NCBI GenBank assembly: GCA_945787595.1
Contig: CALZJV010000001.1
Coordinates: forward strand, 1-42,367
From: an uncultured Desulfobacterales bacterium
Lineage (GTDB): Bacteria > Desulfobacterota > Desulfobacteria > Desulfobacterales > JAFDCJ01
Direction of reading: 5' to 3'
Length of the DNA: 42,367 bases
Below the pieces are notes generated by a model that saw nothing but the letters and a program-made list of their open reading frames with translations, did no database searches and was not told where the DNA came from. Shown one piece after another: positions 14,893 through 23,782 of the stretch; position 1 is the stretch's first letter, and every line of letters starts with the position of its first letter. Made by a program: the position numbers and the translations under genes.

Positions 14893-15672
14893 ATGTTATC
14901 AAGATCACCAGTAGCAGTAATTACCGGCGCAGGATCCGGTATCGGAAAAGCGTGCGCGTTAAGATTCGCCGACGCAGGGGCCGGTGTGGTCGTTGTCGAT
15001 TGCGATGATGAAGCCGGGCGACAGACCGTAAAAGCCTTGAAAAACATCGGGGCTGAAGCTGTCTTCTGTCATGCCGACGTGTCCCGCCAACAGAATTGCA
15101 TCGATTTTGCCCGCCAGACAATCGATCGGTTTGGCCGTATCGATGTCCTGGTGGCCAATGCCGGTATCCGGGCCTTCGGGACCATTTTGGACACCACCGA
15201 GGACGACTGGGACCGAATGCTGGCCGTTAACCTTAAGGGTGTAAACTTCTCCTGCAAGGCGGTACTGCCGAAAATGATTGAACAAAGATCCGGCGCTATT
15301 GTTCTTATCGGTTCAACCACGGCCATGACCGGACGGACGAACATGCCGATTTATGATGTGACCAAGTTCGGGGTTCTGAGTTTAAACCGAAGCCTGGCAG
15401 CAACTTATGGCAAGTTCGGTATTCGCGTCAACACCATCTGTCCTTCCAAAACGATTACCGAATTTCATATTAACAAGGCCAAAGCCCAAGGGCTTTCACC
15501 CCGTAAATTGCGTGCTCAATTTGAAGACTATGGCTTACTGGGTCGGGCAGCCGAACCCGCAGAAATTGCGGCGGCTGTATATTTTATGGCCAGCGCGGAG
15601 GCTTCGTTCATCACGGGCCAACACCTGATGGTGGACGGTGGATATTCAATCGGAGCAAAACCTTTTACCTAG
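14893..15672 (+). CDS. SDR-family oxidoreductase 3
   Basis: This 259-residue classical SDR has GAGSGIG, the NAD-type Asp in VVVDCDDEAG, NAGI, the Ser in VLIGSTTAM, YDVTK (the YxxxK site) and VDGGY. ATG 14893 begins the conserved fold directly, and the frame upstream of it is AT-rich and not protein-like. Its own promoter is predicted immediately upstream. It precedes the first TTT transporter, so it may act early on the imported substrate. Confidence 0.84.
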   Translation: MLSRSPVAVITGAGSGIGKACALRFADAGAGVVVVDCDDEAGRQTVKALKNIGAEAVFCHADVSRQQNCIDFARQTIDRFGRIDVLVANAGIRAFGTILDTTEDDWDRMLAVNLKGVNFSCKAVLPKMIEQRSGAIVLIGSTTAMTGRTNMPIYDVTKFGVLSLNRSLAATYGKFGIRVNTICPSKTITEFHINKAKAQGLSPRKLRAQFEDYGLLGRAAEPAEIAAAVYFMASAEASFITGQHLMVDGGYSIGAKPFT

Positions 15673-15699
15673 CAGATGGGTGGGTTCGATCCCGTCGTC

Positions 15700-15722
15700 G
15701 GATTCGTCACGCAAACGAATCC
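15700..15722. terminator. inverted repeat between SDR 3 and the first TTT set
   Basis: GGATTCGT and ACGAATCC are perfect 8-base arms around a 7-base loop. No T-run follows, so it could be a weak terminator, an operator or an mRNA-stabilising hairpin. Confidence 0.35.
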
Positions 15723-15836
15723 CAATTTAGTAGCGTTCGTGAGGGGGCTGATGACACCTGATAAAATGCATCGGGAATTGTGTTTTACCGGGTTCAGGCA
15801 CGATTTATTTTAATCTTAACAAAGAAAGGAGGCTGT

Positions 15837-16913
15837 ATGAAAAACACAATCAAAATTTTATCCCTATTAACCATCTGTTGTGTCGTTATTGCTGGAATAG
15901 CCAACCAGGCCGACGCGGCCTGGCCGAGTAATAAGCCGATCACGGCGGTGATCATGTACAAAGCCGGCGGCGGTACAGACACCTTGACCCGCGCCTACAC
16001 CAAAGCCATGGAAAAAGCACTCGGAACCACCGTAAACGCTGTAAACCGACCCGGTGCAATCGGATCGTTGGCAGCGGATTTTATCTATTCAAAACCGGCC
16101 GACGGCTACTGGTGGCTGGGGGGCTCGCAATTTGCCAAATCGTTACGCGTGATGGGATTGTCCAAATACAAGCCTTATGAAAACTGGCAATGGTTCAAAG
16201 TGGCCAATGGTATCCAGGCCTTCTCCGTCAGGGTTGACTCTCCGTACAAGACCATGGAGGATTTCATCAAGGCCGCCAAGAAAAACCCGGGTAAAATCAC
16301 CATGTCGAACTCCGGAATCGGCGGAATCTGGCACGAAGGCAATGAAATTATGACCAAAGCGGCCGGCATTGTAACCAAGCAGGTCCCGTACAAAGGTGGC
16401 GCGCCGGCGGTATTGGCCACCCTCCAGGGCGAAGTTGAGGTAGCCGGGAGCGGACTGCACGAAGTCATCGGTCACATCCGTACGGGGAAAATGAGAAATC
16501 TGGCGATTTTTACCAAGAAACCCATCACCCTTGAAGACGGGACGGTCCTGAGACCCATTACGGATTTTCTCCCGAAGCTGGCTCCTTACGCACCGTTCGG
16601 CTCTGAATACACGCTGGGCGTTAAAAGAGATACCCCGGTTGACGTGCTTGAGAAGATAAAAGAAGCCTTCGTTGCCGCATCTGATTCACCTGAATTTAAT
16701 GCGCTTCTGAAAAAGAAATTCTTCTTTAAAGCTGTGACAACCGGTGAAGAGGCCGATCGCCTGTCATCTCTGCGGGAGGCTGTGACGTGCTGGCTGTTCT
16801 GGGACATGAAAGTAGAAGGGGCTAAAGTCAATCCGGCGGACTTGGGTATTCCAAGACCTGAAGATTTCGACAACTGGTGGCCGCCCAAGGGCTATGAACC
16901 TCGCTTAAAGTAA
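15837..16913 (+). CDS. TTT transporter periplasmic binding protein (TctC family), set 1
   Basis: This 358-residue TctC/BugD-type solute-binding protein has a signal peptide (LLTICCVVIAGIANQADA) and the mature start AWPSNKPITAVIMYKAGGG. The AGGGTD loop contacts the carboxylate ligand in this family. The start follows AAAGGAGG. TctC proteins bind carboxylates such as citrate, tartrate, sulfolactate or aromatic acids. It comes first, in C-B-A order. A CCGGG-AAA-CCCGG hairpin after the stop may protect its transcript so that it is made in excess of the membrane parts. Confidence 0.88.
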   Translation: MKNTIKILSLLTICCVVIAGIANQADAAWPSNKPITAVIMYKAGGGTDTLTRAYTKAMEKALGTTVNAVNRPGAIGSLAADFIYSKPADGYWWLGGSQFAKSLRVMGLSKYKPYENWQWFKVANGIQAFSVRVDSPYKTMEDFIKAAKKNPGKITMSNSGIGGIWHEGNEIMTKAAGIVTKQVPYKGGAPAVLATLQGEVEVAGSGLHEVIGHIRTGKMRNLAIFTKKPITLEDGTVLRPITDFLPKLAPYAPFGSEYTLGVKRDTPVDVLEKIKEAFVAASDSPEFNALLKKKFFFKAVTTGEEADRLSSLREAVTCWLFWDMKVEGAKVNPADLGIPRPEDFDNWWPPKGYEPRLK

Positions 16914-16937
16914 GCGATTGATCAAGATCCAAAGTGA

Positions 16938-16950
16938 CCGGGAAACCCGG
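16938..16950 (+). other. intercistronic hairpin after TctC 1
   Basis: CCGGG-AAA-CCCGG is a compact GC-rich hairpin just after the binding-protein gene and before the membrane genes. No T-run follows, so partial termination or 3'-end protection is more likely than full termination. Confidence 0.4.
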
Positions 16951-17068
16951 GGGGCTGCTTCTCCGCTGCCCGGCATCGTTCGTTTAGACTATAATTGATG
17001 GGCTGAATTCCCGGTTGCGCTGGATGTCCCCATGTTATCCTATTAATCATGTCCGAGGATATGCCGTA

Positions 17069-17614
17069 GTGGATACGACCGATAAAAAGCCATTAAACAA
17101 GCAGCGGCAACTGGCCGGCAAAGATATTATCAGTGCCGCCTTCGTCATGGGGATTGGCATTGCCGTGTCGGTCTGGGCCTTGTTCATGCCCAGACCGTCG
17201 GGGTGGTCCTCCGCTCCCGGCCTGGTACCGCTTTTGTTTGCCGGTAGCATGACCCTCATGGGTTTGGGGCTGCTGACTTCGGCCCTGCGTAGAAATGGTA
17301 TTGCCTATCTTCGCCAAGCATGGCCGGATTTTTCGGCGGTAGGCCTATTCCGGGAAACCCAAACAAAACGCACCCTATGGATCGTCGTCCTGTCGGCAAT
17401 CTACACCCTTGTTTTGAGCGGTCGAGTGCCATTTGAAATTGCAGGTACGCTCTTCTTGCTGAGCACGCTGACGGTTTTCTGGCGCAGGGGCGGTTGGCTC
17501 AAGATCCTGCTCATATCCGTATGCGTCCCGCTAACTTTCGGCCTGATGTTCAGGTTACTGTTTGCGATTCTTGTCCCCGGTGATTCGATTCTCGATTATC
17601 TTCTTTACCGGTAG
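17069..17614 (+). CDS. TTT transporter small membrane subunit (TctB family), set 1
   Basis: This 181-residue protein has about four hydrophobic helices, beginning with DIISAAFVMGIGIAVSVWAL and followed by segments around LVPLLFAG, LWIVVLSAIYTLVL and ILLISVCVPLTFGLMF. That matches the TctB subunit. The GTG at 17069 is preferred because GAGGA precedes it, and the longer frame upstream does not look like TctB. It couples tightly to TctA 5 bases downstream. Confidence 0.8.
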   Translation: MDTTDKKPLNKQRQLAGKDIISAAFVMGIGIAVSVWALFMPRPSGWSSAPGLVPLLFAGSMTLMGLGLLTSALRRNGIAYLRQAWPDFSAVGLFRETQTKRTLWIVVLSAIYTLVLSGRVPFEIAGTLFLLSTLTVFWRRGGWLKILLISVCVPLTFGLMFRLLFAILVPGDSILDYLLYR

Positions 17615-17619
17615 GTAGC

Positions 17620-19083
17620 ATGTATTCTTTTTTAACTGCTTTTCAACCATCTATGATGTTGCTCTGTTTCAGCGGTGCGGCCCTTGGGATCGTATGGGCC
17701 GCCCTGCCTGGCCTTTCTACCACCATGGCCATGGCCCTTTTGGTCGGGTTGACCTACAACATGCCCACCGAAATGGCCGTTATTTTTATTCTCGGCACGT
17801 TTACCGGCTCGGTCTTTGGCGGGGCCATATCCGCCGTACTGATCAACATTCCCGGCACACCGGATGCCGTCCCCACCCAGATGGCCGGATTTCCCCTCGC
17901 CCAAAAAGGACAGGGGGGCCTGGTACTGGGTATGTCGATTACCGCATCCATGGTGGGCAACTGGATCGGAATCCTTTTGCTCATAACATGTGTGGGATAC
18001 GTATTGGATATTGCCCTGCAATTTGCCTCCTGGGAGGTCGCTTTGTTGGCGCTGTGGGGGGTCGCGATCAGCGGAACCCTCACGTCGGGCGAAGCGCCCG
18101 TCAAAGGTTGGATTTCCGGCTGGCTGGGAATTTTGCTGGCCATGGTGGGAAGAGAAGAAATTCACGGCGTCGAGCGCTTTACTTTCGGCAACGCGGAACT
18201 GTTGCTGGGGATACCCTATATACCGGTGTTGATTGGACTTTTCGGGATGACGGAAATATTTATGGTTTTATCCCAACCCCATCCATATGTAATTCCGCAA
18301 AAAATCGGCAGGATATTCCCTCCCCTAAAAGAATTTTTTAAATACTGGAAAAGTATCGCCCGCTCGTCGCTTGTGGGCCTTCTTACCGGCATCATTCCCG
18401 GAGCCGGTGCCAACGTGGCAACGTTTGTATCCTACGGCATCGGAGAACGTTTCTCCGGCAGACGTTTCTCCAAAGGAGACATGGAAGGCGTAATCTGTTC
18501 GGAAGTCGCCAACAATGCCAACATCGGCGGTGCCCTGCTCCCGTCGCTTGTCCTGGGCATACCCGGCAGTGCAACCACGGCTGCTTTTCTGGCAGCCCTG
18601 AATCTGCACGGCATCGTCGTCGGCCCGACCATCGAACTCGAACAGCCCGGTATCATGTATTTTATGTACGGCACGCTGATTGTCGCCAATATCGGTATGT
18701 ATCTGTGCGCCTTTGCACTGATCAAGCCGAGTGTCAAACTGTTTTCCCTGCCCCGGGAAATCCTGCTGCCGATTATCGCCCTACTCTGCGTTCTGGGAGC
18801 TTTCGCTCAGAAAATGTCCATGTTTGATATTTATTTAATGTTCGGCTTCGGCGTACTGGGGCTTTGCATGCGTAAGGTCGATATACCCATTGGCCCGCTG
18901 GTACTGGGTGTAATTCTCGGAAACATGCTGGATCAAAACTTTCGCAGGGCCATGTATATATTTGAAGATAAAAGCCTGTGGCAAATTCTCATCGATCGAC
19001 CGCTGGGAACCTTTCTGATAGCGGTCGTCTTGATCACATTTATCAATGGTGTTTGGCCAAGGAAAAACAAACTTACGGCGTAG
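17620..19083 (+). CDS. TTT transporter large membrane subunit (TctA family), set 1
   Basis: This 487-residue polytopic protein has the two TctA signature repeats ALPGLSTTMAMALLVG near the N-terminus and GIIPGAGANVATFVSYGIG in the middle, with about 10-12 helices. It forms the transport channel of the TTT system and is driven by ion gradients. It follows TctB with 5 bases between. No ATPase is needed, and none is present. Confidence 0.9.
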   Translation: MYSFLTAFQPSMMLLCFSGAALGIVWAALPGLSTTMAMALLVGLTYNMPTEMAVIFILGTFTGSVFGGAISAVLINIPGTPDAVPTQMAGFPLAQKGQGGLVLGMSITASMVGNWIGILLLITCVGYVLDIALQFASWEVALLALWGVAISGTLTSGEAPVKGWISGWLGILLAMVGREEIHGVERFTFGNAELLLGIPYIPVLIGLFGMTEIFMVLSQPHPYVIPQKIGRIFPPLKEFFKYWKSIARSSLVGLLTGIIPGAGANVATFVSYGIGERFSGRRFSKGDMEGVICSEVANNANIGGALLPSLVLGIPGSATTAAFLAALNLHGIVVGPTIELEQPGIMYFMYGTLIVANIGMYLCAFALIKPSVKLFSLPREILLPIIALLCVLGAFAQKMSMFDIYLMFGFGVLGLCMRKVDIPIGPLVLGVILGNMLDQNFRRAMYIFEDKSLWQILIDRPLGTFLIAVVLITFINGVWPRKNKLTA

Positions 19084-19172
19084 ATTATATCCATTAAAAT
19101 CCTGCATGCGTCTCTGATAACACGCTCAGATGTGTAGAATGAGACCATCATCACCGAGGAGACAATTCAAAA

Positions 19173-20294
19173 ATGACTCGAAAAAAAAGAGAAATTGGTT
19201 TGGCGATTGTTGGCTGCGGCACCATCGGGCGCATCCGTGCCATGCTGGCACAGGACTACCCGGCCATCGGCTGGCTCGGGCTGTGTGACGTCAAAGAGGA
19301 CCTGGGCCGCAAGCTGCAAAAAGATGCCCAGGCGGATTTCTTTACCACCGATTACAGGGAACTCCTCAAACGGCCGGAAATTAATGCCGTCATCATCGCC
19401 ACGGATGAAAACTTTCATGTCGATCCGACCCTGGCCGCCGTGGAGCAGGGTCACGACTTGTTTATCGAAAAACCTCTGGCCACCGATGCAAATGACTCGC
19501 TGAAGACACTGACGGCGATCGAGGAAAGCGGCGTGGACGCGGTTATCGGCTATACCAACCGCTTCCGCCGGCGTTTTCTGGCAATCAAGCAACGGCTTAT
19601 CAGCGGCCAAATCGGCGAGGTGACCTCGGTTGTCACCCGGGCTTTCATGAACCGCATGGTTCCGATTGCCACCACCCGCCGCACGGATCAACGCCAGAAC
19701 CTGACGCCCATGGTGGTATCAGGCACTCACAGTCTCGATATGAGCATGTGGCTTATGGAGGGTAAAAATCCGGTCTCGGTTTATGCCCAATCGATAGACA
19801 AAGCCCTGGCCGAATACGGGACCAAGGATTCGACCTTTGGCATCTTTACCATGGAGGATGGCACCATTTTCAGCATGAACATCAGTTGGGCCTTGCCGGT
19901 GGTGTGGCCCGGGGCCGTCTATGGGCTGGAGATCGGCATTGTCGGAACCAAGGGCGTGATCGATGTAGAAGACACCCACCGGGACCTGGTGCTGGCTTCC
20001 GAAATTCCCCAGGGTGCCGGATACAAACCGGAAGGCTATGAACCCGAGTTTCAACGAAATGTGGACTTCCTCACCAGCTATCCCCCGGGAGATACCCATA
20101 TCGGACAAATCTGGGGACCCATGCGGGAAGAAACCAACACCTGGTTTGCCCGCGTCTGCTCAGGGCTCGACTCGCCCCATGCAACCGCTGCCGAGGGACA
20201 TCGCAATCTTATTCTGACAATGGCCATGGATCTGTCCGCGGCACGCAGTGAGAGAATAAAATTACCCGTCGATCTCGATGAGTTTTACCGGTAA
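19173..20294 (+). CDS. Gfo/Idh/MocA-family oxidoreductase
   Basis: This 373-residue protein has an N-terminal Rossmann fold (AIVGCGTIGRIRA), the EKPLA motif (FIEKPLATDA) and the C-terminal catalytic domain with GTHSLDM. Family members oxidise hydroxyls of sugars, inositols and related compounds with NAD(P). A GAGGAG site precedes the start. Its stop overlaps the start of the TSUP gene by one base, so the two are translationally coupled and probably functionally linked. Confidence 0.86.
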   Translation: MTRKKREIGLAIVGCGTIGRIRAMLAQDYPAIGWLGLCDVKEDLGRKLQKDAQADFFTTDYRELLKRPEINAVIIATDENFHVDPTLAAVEQGHDLFIEKPLATDANDSLKTLTAIEESGVDAVIGYTNRFRRRFLAIKQRLISGQIGEVTSVVTRAFMNRMVPIATTRRTDQRQNLTPMVVSGTHSLDMSMWLMEGKNPVSVYAQSIDKALAEYGTKDSTFGIFTMEDGTIFSMNISWALPVVWPGAVYGLEIGIVGTKGVIDVEDTHRDLVLASEIPQGAGYKPEGYEPEFQRNVDFLTSYPPGDTHIGQIWGPMREETNTWFARVCSGLDSPHATAAEGHRNLILTMAMDLSAARSERIKLPVDLDEFYR

Positions 20295-21046
20295 TGGAGT
20301 TCTCCCACCTGATTATCATATTCTTTGTCGCAGTTGTGGCCTCTGGATTCGGCACCCTGATCGGCGGGTCCAGCATCGTCACCATTCCGACCCTGATTCT
20401 TTTAGGCCTGCCGCCGCACACCGCCATCGGGACCGATCGATTTGGAATCATCGGGGTTGGTTTGGCGGGGTGGTATAAATTTCACAAAAAAGGACTAATA
20501 AATTACGGGGTCGGTTTGATTGTCGCGATTCCGGTGCTGTTCGGTTCGGCCCTGGGGGCCAATCTCGTATTGCAGATCAGCGAGAACGTTCTAAAGTATG
20601 TCATCGTGGCCACCAACATCGTTCTGGTGGCGTTCCTTCTGCTTAACCGCGGTTTGGGTGTTGAAAAAAGACAATCCGCGATTCAACACAAAGAATACGT
20701 CGTTGGCGCCGCTTTGAGCTTTTTGGTGGGCATTTACGGTGGCTTTTACGGTGCCATGGCCGGTACCTTTTCAATTTATATACTGATTGCCTGGTTCCGG
20801 CAAACGTTTATCCAAAGTGCAGCCAGCCAAAAGATCGGCTCCATCTTCATGACCGTAACGGCCGCAACCGTTTTTGCCCTGAATGATGCCGTCGATTATT
20901 CCCTGGGCCTGGCTATGCTGACGGGGTGTCTGGTCGGCTCCTATCTGGGAGCACATTATGCTGACAGGATCGGAAATGTCTGGGTCAAAAGGATGTTTAT
21001 TGTTTTTATCATCGCTGCCCTTGCTAAAATGGTGTTCAGCCGCTAG
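20294..21046 (+). CDS. TauE/SafE (TSUP) family exporter 1
   Basis: This 250-residue membrane protein has about eight hydrophobic segments and the repeated motif GFGTLIGGSSIVTIPTLILL near the N-terminus, typical of the TSUP (DUF81) family. Members export sulfite, sulfoacetate and other organic anions. A close relative lies at 30986-31726 on the other strand. Its start overlaps the preceding dehydrogenase stop. A sulfur role is suggested, not shown, by the rhodanese nearby. Confidence 0.84.
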   Translation: MEFSHLIIIFFVAVVASGFGTLIGGSSIVTIPTLILLGLPPHTAIGTDRFGIIGVGLAGWYKFHKKGLINYGVGLIVAIPVLFGSALGANLVLQISENVLKYVIVATNIVLVAFLLLNRGLGVEKRQSAIQHKEYVVGAALSFLVGIYGGFYGAMAGTFSIYILIAWFRQTFIQSAASQKIGSIFMTVTAATVFALNDAVDYSLGLAMLTGCLVGSYLGAHYADRIGNVWVKRMFIVFIIAALAKMVFSR

Positions 21047-21102
21047 AGGTTTTGCATGACAGAGAATCCGGGAAATCATTCGCGTCAAATTTCCAGGGTT
21101 GA

Positions 21103-21471
21103 CGGAGAATCTTCAACAAAGACGGCACCCATGAATTTTGTATGGCCTGTGAAAGCTGTGCCAAGTTCTGCCCGTCGGGCGCAGTACCCAAAGGCGCGCC
21201 CAGTGTCGAAATTCCCAATCCCGTCCACAACAACCCGGGATTTCGCAAATGGTGGATCAACGCCGAAAAGTGCATCATCTTCTGGGGCATGAACAAAAGA
21301 AAGTGGCCCAGCTGCGGCGGGCGATGTATCGCGGTCTGCCCCTGGAACAAACCCATGAATCGGTTTCACAACTCGGTGCGATGGCTGGCCGTTCACGCGC
21401 CGCACCCTATTAAAAAGCTATTGGTCCATGGCGATGAAATCGTATACCGACGGAAAAAGAAAATAACCTGA
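21103..21471 (+). pseudogene. C-terminal remnant of a reductive-dehalogenase-like protein
   Basis: The stop-free stretch begins after an in-frame TGA at 21100. It carries a ferredoxin motif, CMACESCAKFCP, whose first Cys is upstream of the only ATG, so the piece is not a complete gene. HNNPGFRKWWINAEKC, then SCGGRCIAVCPWNKP, matches the double [4Fe-4S] tail of RdhA-type (corrinoid) reductive dehalogenases and their relatives. The N-terminal corrinoid-binding part (over 300 residues) is absent. About 55 bases separate the fragment from the TSUP gene, so the rest was deleted. It is unlikely to function. Confidence 0.65.
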
Positions 21472-21477
21472 TATAGC

Positions 21478-21524
21478 GGTTGTCAAAAAAACGTTCTGTT
21501 ATTCGACCGTTTTTTTCTACAACC
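21478..21524. terminator. long inverted repeat, likely terminator
   Basis: GGTTGTC plus an A-run and CG pairs with CG plus a T-run and CTACAACC, giving a stem of about 16 pairs with a small asymmetry and a 14-base loop. The A/T-rich inner stem can act in either direction. It separates the dehalogenase remnant from the rhodanese gene. Confidence 0.55.
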
Positions 21525-21595
21525 ACTTATACCATCCTTTCGTATTTCGGAACTTATTTTTGAGAAGCGGTATAACTTTTAAAGGAGCAATTTTT

Positions 21596-22474
21596 TTGAG
21601 CGAAGATGCACACAGCCAGTGGTTGGCGAGTACCAATTGGATCGCCGAAAACCTTGACGATCCAGATGTCAGAATTATTGAAGTCGGCAGTTTAAAGGAT
21701 CAGGAAGCCTATGCTTCCGGTCATATTCCGGGGGCCGTTCACTGGCCCTGGCAGAAATCGTTGTGGCATCCCACCATGCGGGAGTTTGTCACACCCCACG
21801 ATTTTGCCGAACTGATGTCAAAAAGCGGCGTCCACCACGATACCACCGTCATTTTTTACAGCAACCTGATTCAGTTCAGCACGTATGCCTTCTGGGTGTG
21901 CACCATGCGGGGGCATAAAAACCTGAAAATCATGAACGGCAACCGTGATTTGTGGATTCAAGAGGGACGCCCTCTGACGCAGGACCTACCCCGCATCACA
22001 CCTGCTCTCTATCCCATCGGCAACATCGATGAGAGTTGCCGGATAGGTCGGCAGGGCGTACTGGCCGGTCTGGAGACGTCCGCTCGGGTCCTGGTGGATA
22101 TGCGCACGCCGGATGAATACATGGGAAAACGGGTGTCGCCCAATTGGTTTCCAGTGGATCACGGCGCAGTCAGAAAAGGGCATATTCCAGGTGCCCGGCA
22201 TCTTTACTATGCCGGCCTGCTAAACGAGGATGAAACCTTCAAATCGCCGACCGATCTTCAAGAGGCCTTTAGCGGGATCGATGCAACGCCTGATAAGGAC
22301 ATTGTATTTTACTGCCGACTGAGCCACCGTGGAACCATGGCCTGGTTTATCACCCGGTTTTTGCTCGGCTACCCCCGTGTAAAAGTCTATGACGGGTCCT
22401 GGACTGAATGGGGGTCGATTGTAGGCCTTCCGATTGTGAACAGATCTCTTGACTGTGGACAACATCTTGACTAA
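21596..22474 (+). CDS. two-domain rhodanese (thiosulfate/mercaptopyruvate sulfurtransferase family)
   Basis: This 292-residue protein has two rhodanese domains. The first ends in IFYSNLIQFS, where the usual catalytic Cys position is not Cys, so it is a non-catalytic domain. The second has FYCRLSHRGTM with the active-site Cys at about residue 240. Such enzymes move sulfur from thiosulfate or another donor to cyanide, thiols or carriers. TTG 21596 is chosen because AAAGGAGC precedes it. An upstream in-frame TTG at 21560 has no ribosome site. It opens a block with a cupin and the second TTT set. Confidence 0.85.
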   Translation: MSEDAHSQWLASTNWIAENLDDPDVRIIEVGSLKDQEAYASGHIPGAVHWPWQKSLWHPTMREFVTPHDFAELMSKSGVHHDTTVIFYSNLIQFSTYAFWVCTMRGHKNLKIMNGNRDLWIQEGRPLTQDLPRITPALYPIGNIDESCRIGRQGVLAGLETSARVLVDMRTPDEYMGKRVSPNWFPVDHGAVRKGHIPGARHLYYAGLLNEDETFKSPTDLQEAFSGIDATPDKDIVFYCRLSHRGTMAWFITRFLLGYPRVKVYDGSWTEWGSIVGLPIVNRSLDCGQHLD

Positions 22475-22665
22475 AACTGATGCAGATATTTAACACGGCA
22501 CCATAAATTCCATCTCTATTGCCTCTTTACAGGGTGTTATCTATGGGTGGTCACAACGATTGGTTTGTTTTTTCAGCCACAACTCGCTTTGCGCATATTC
22601 TATATTCCCCATTTCTGCGGAGAGGGTGTCTGCACAACCAAAAACATTTTGAAAGGACTGCAAAA

Positions 22666-23142
22666 ATGGCAAAATACGTCAAACTGGAAAATCTACCCGA
22701 ATTAATCAACATCTCCCCGAAAACAGGACATCATTCAGATATTTTTACCGACACCGAATATGAAAAAGGCCTGGCCATAAAATTTGGAATTAACGACACC
22801 GTATGCGGTTCCAAGCGAATTTCCATGGGGCGCACGATTATCCCGCCTCATACGGCCAACGAACGGCACGTTCATTTGAGCGCCGAAGCTGCCATGTTTA
22901 TCATCAGAGGGACAATGACGTTGTTCCTGGGCCCGGAAGCCACCCCAACGAAATGCCCTCCCGGCACATTTGTTTTTGCGCCGGAAGGAATCATTCACGG
23001 GGTCGCCAATGCCAGCCGCACAGAGGAGGTAGAGTTGGTGTTTGCCTATGGCGGTGTCCCATCAAAAGAAGCTGCCAACATCGTATTCATCGATGATTCC
23101 GAAAATGACTACCCGCCCCCGGGATGGGATAGGGAAGCATAA
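22666..23142 (+). CDS. cupin-domain protein 2
   Basis: This 158-residue protein is a cupin with motif 1 around IPPHTANERHVHLSAEAAMF and motif 2 GTFVFAPEGIIHGVAN. His and Glu residues could bind a metal. ATG 22666 follows GAAAGGA; the longer frame upstream is not cupin-like. It is placed just before TctB 2 and may be an enzyme or a ligand sensor for the same pathway. No specific function can be assigned. Confidence 0.75.
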   Translation: MAKYVKLENLPELINISPKTGHHSDIFTDTEYEKGLAIKFGINDTVCGSKRISMGRTIIPPHTANERHVHLSAEAAMFIIRGTMTLFLGPEATPTKCPPGTFVFAPEGIIHGVANASRTEEVELVFAYGGVPSKEAANIVFIDDSENDYPPPGWDREA

Positions 23143-23193
23143 TCGTGCCGGCAAAGTACCTTTTTAGATTGCTTTTGAACAAGGTCTGGTCAA

Positions 23194-23712
23194 ATGAAAA
23201 AAAACAGGGAAAGCAGCAACTGCAGCAATTCATGGTGCCGCCATATCAATTATAATACCGTGACCGCCATTTTTTTTCTCATTTTATGGACCATCATGTT
23301 TTTCACCGTTCCCTACCAAATCCAGAAGCCAATGCTTTTTATGGGCCGAAGTTTAATGGGATTGAAACCAACCCTGTTTCCCCGGCTGGCAATCCTTTCC
23401 CTTATCGGCTTGAGCATCTGGTATCTAGTGATCAGTTTTCGGATTAAGGATAAAAGTCTTTTTTCAGAAGTCACGCGCCATGGCTATTTTCGTATGATCG
23501 CCTCCCTTGTGATTTTTTGCGCCTATGCGCTTTTGTTTGAGCGTCTGGGGTTTGTCCTCTCCAGCGTTCTGGTGGCCGCCACCCTGTCCACCTATTATGG
23601 TAATCGTAACATTCTGGTTGGAATTCTGGTGAGCGTCGGTGTCCCGCTAGGAATCTATTTCGTCTTCACACGACTGTTGAAAGTTTCCTTGCCGGAATTT
23701 CCTTTTTTTTGA
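23194..23712 (+). CDS. TTT transporter small membrane subunit (TctB family), set 2
   Basis: This 172-residue protein has four hydrophobic helices (about 26-42, 66-86, 103-120 and 126-160), matching TctB. A short polar N-terminus with several Cys (NCSNSWCRH) precedes the first helix. It is followed by TctA 2 after about 70 bases. Confidence 0.8.
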   Translation: MKKNRESSNCSNSWCRHINYNTVTAIFFLILWTIMFFTVPYQIQKPMLFMGRSLMGLKPTLFPRLAILSLIGLSIWYLVISFRIKDKSLFSEVTRHGYFRMIASLVIFCAYALLFERLGFVLSSVLVAATLSTYYGNRNILVGILVSVGVPLGIYFVFTRLLKVSLPEFPFF

Positions 23713-23782
23713 TCGACGTATTCTAAGGCAGAAACAATTATATGGTTTGACATCCGGCATATTTTCCAGAAAGGCTATTCAG

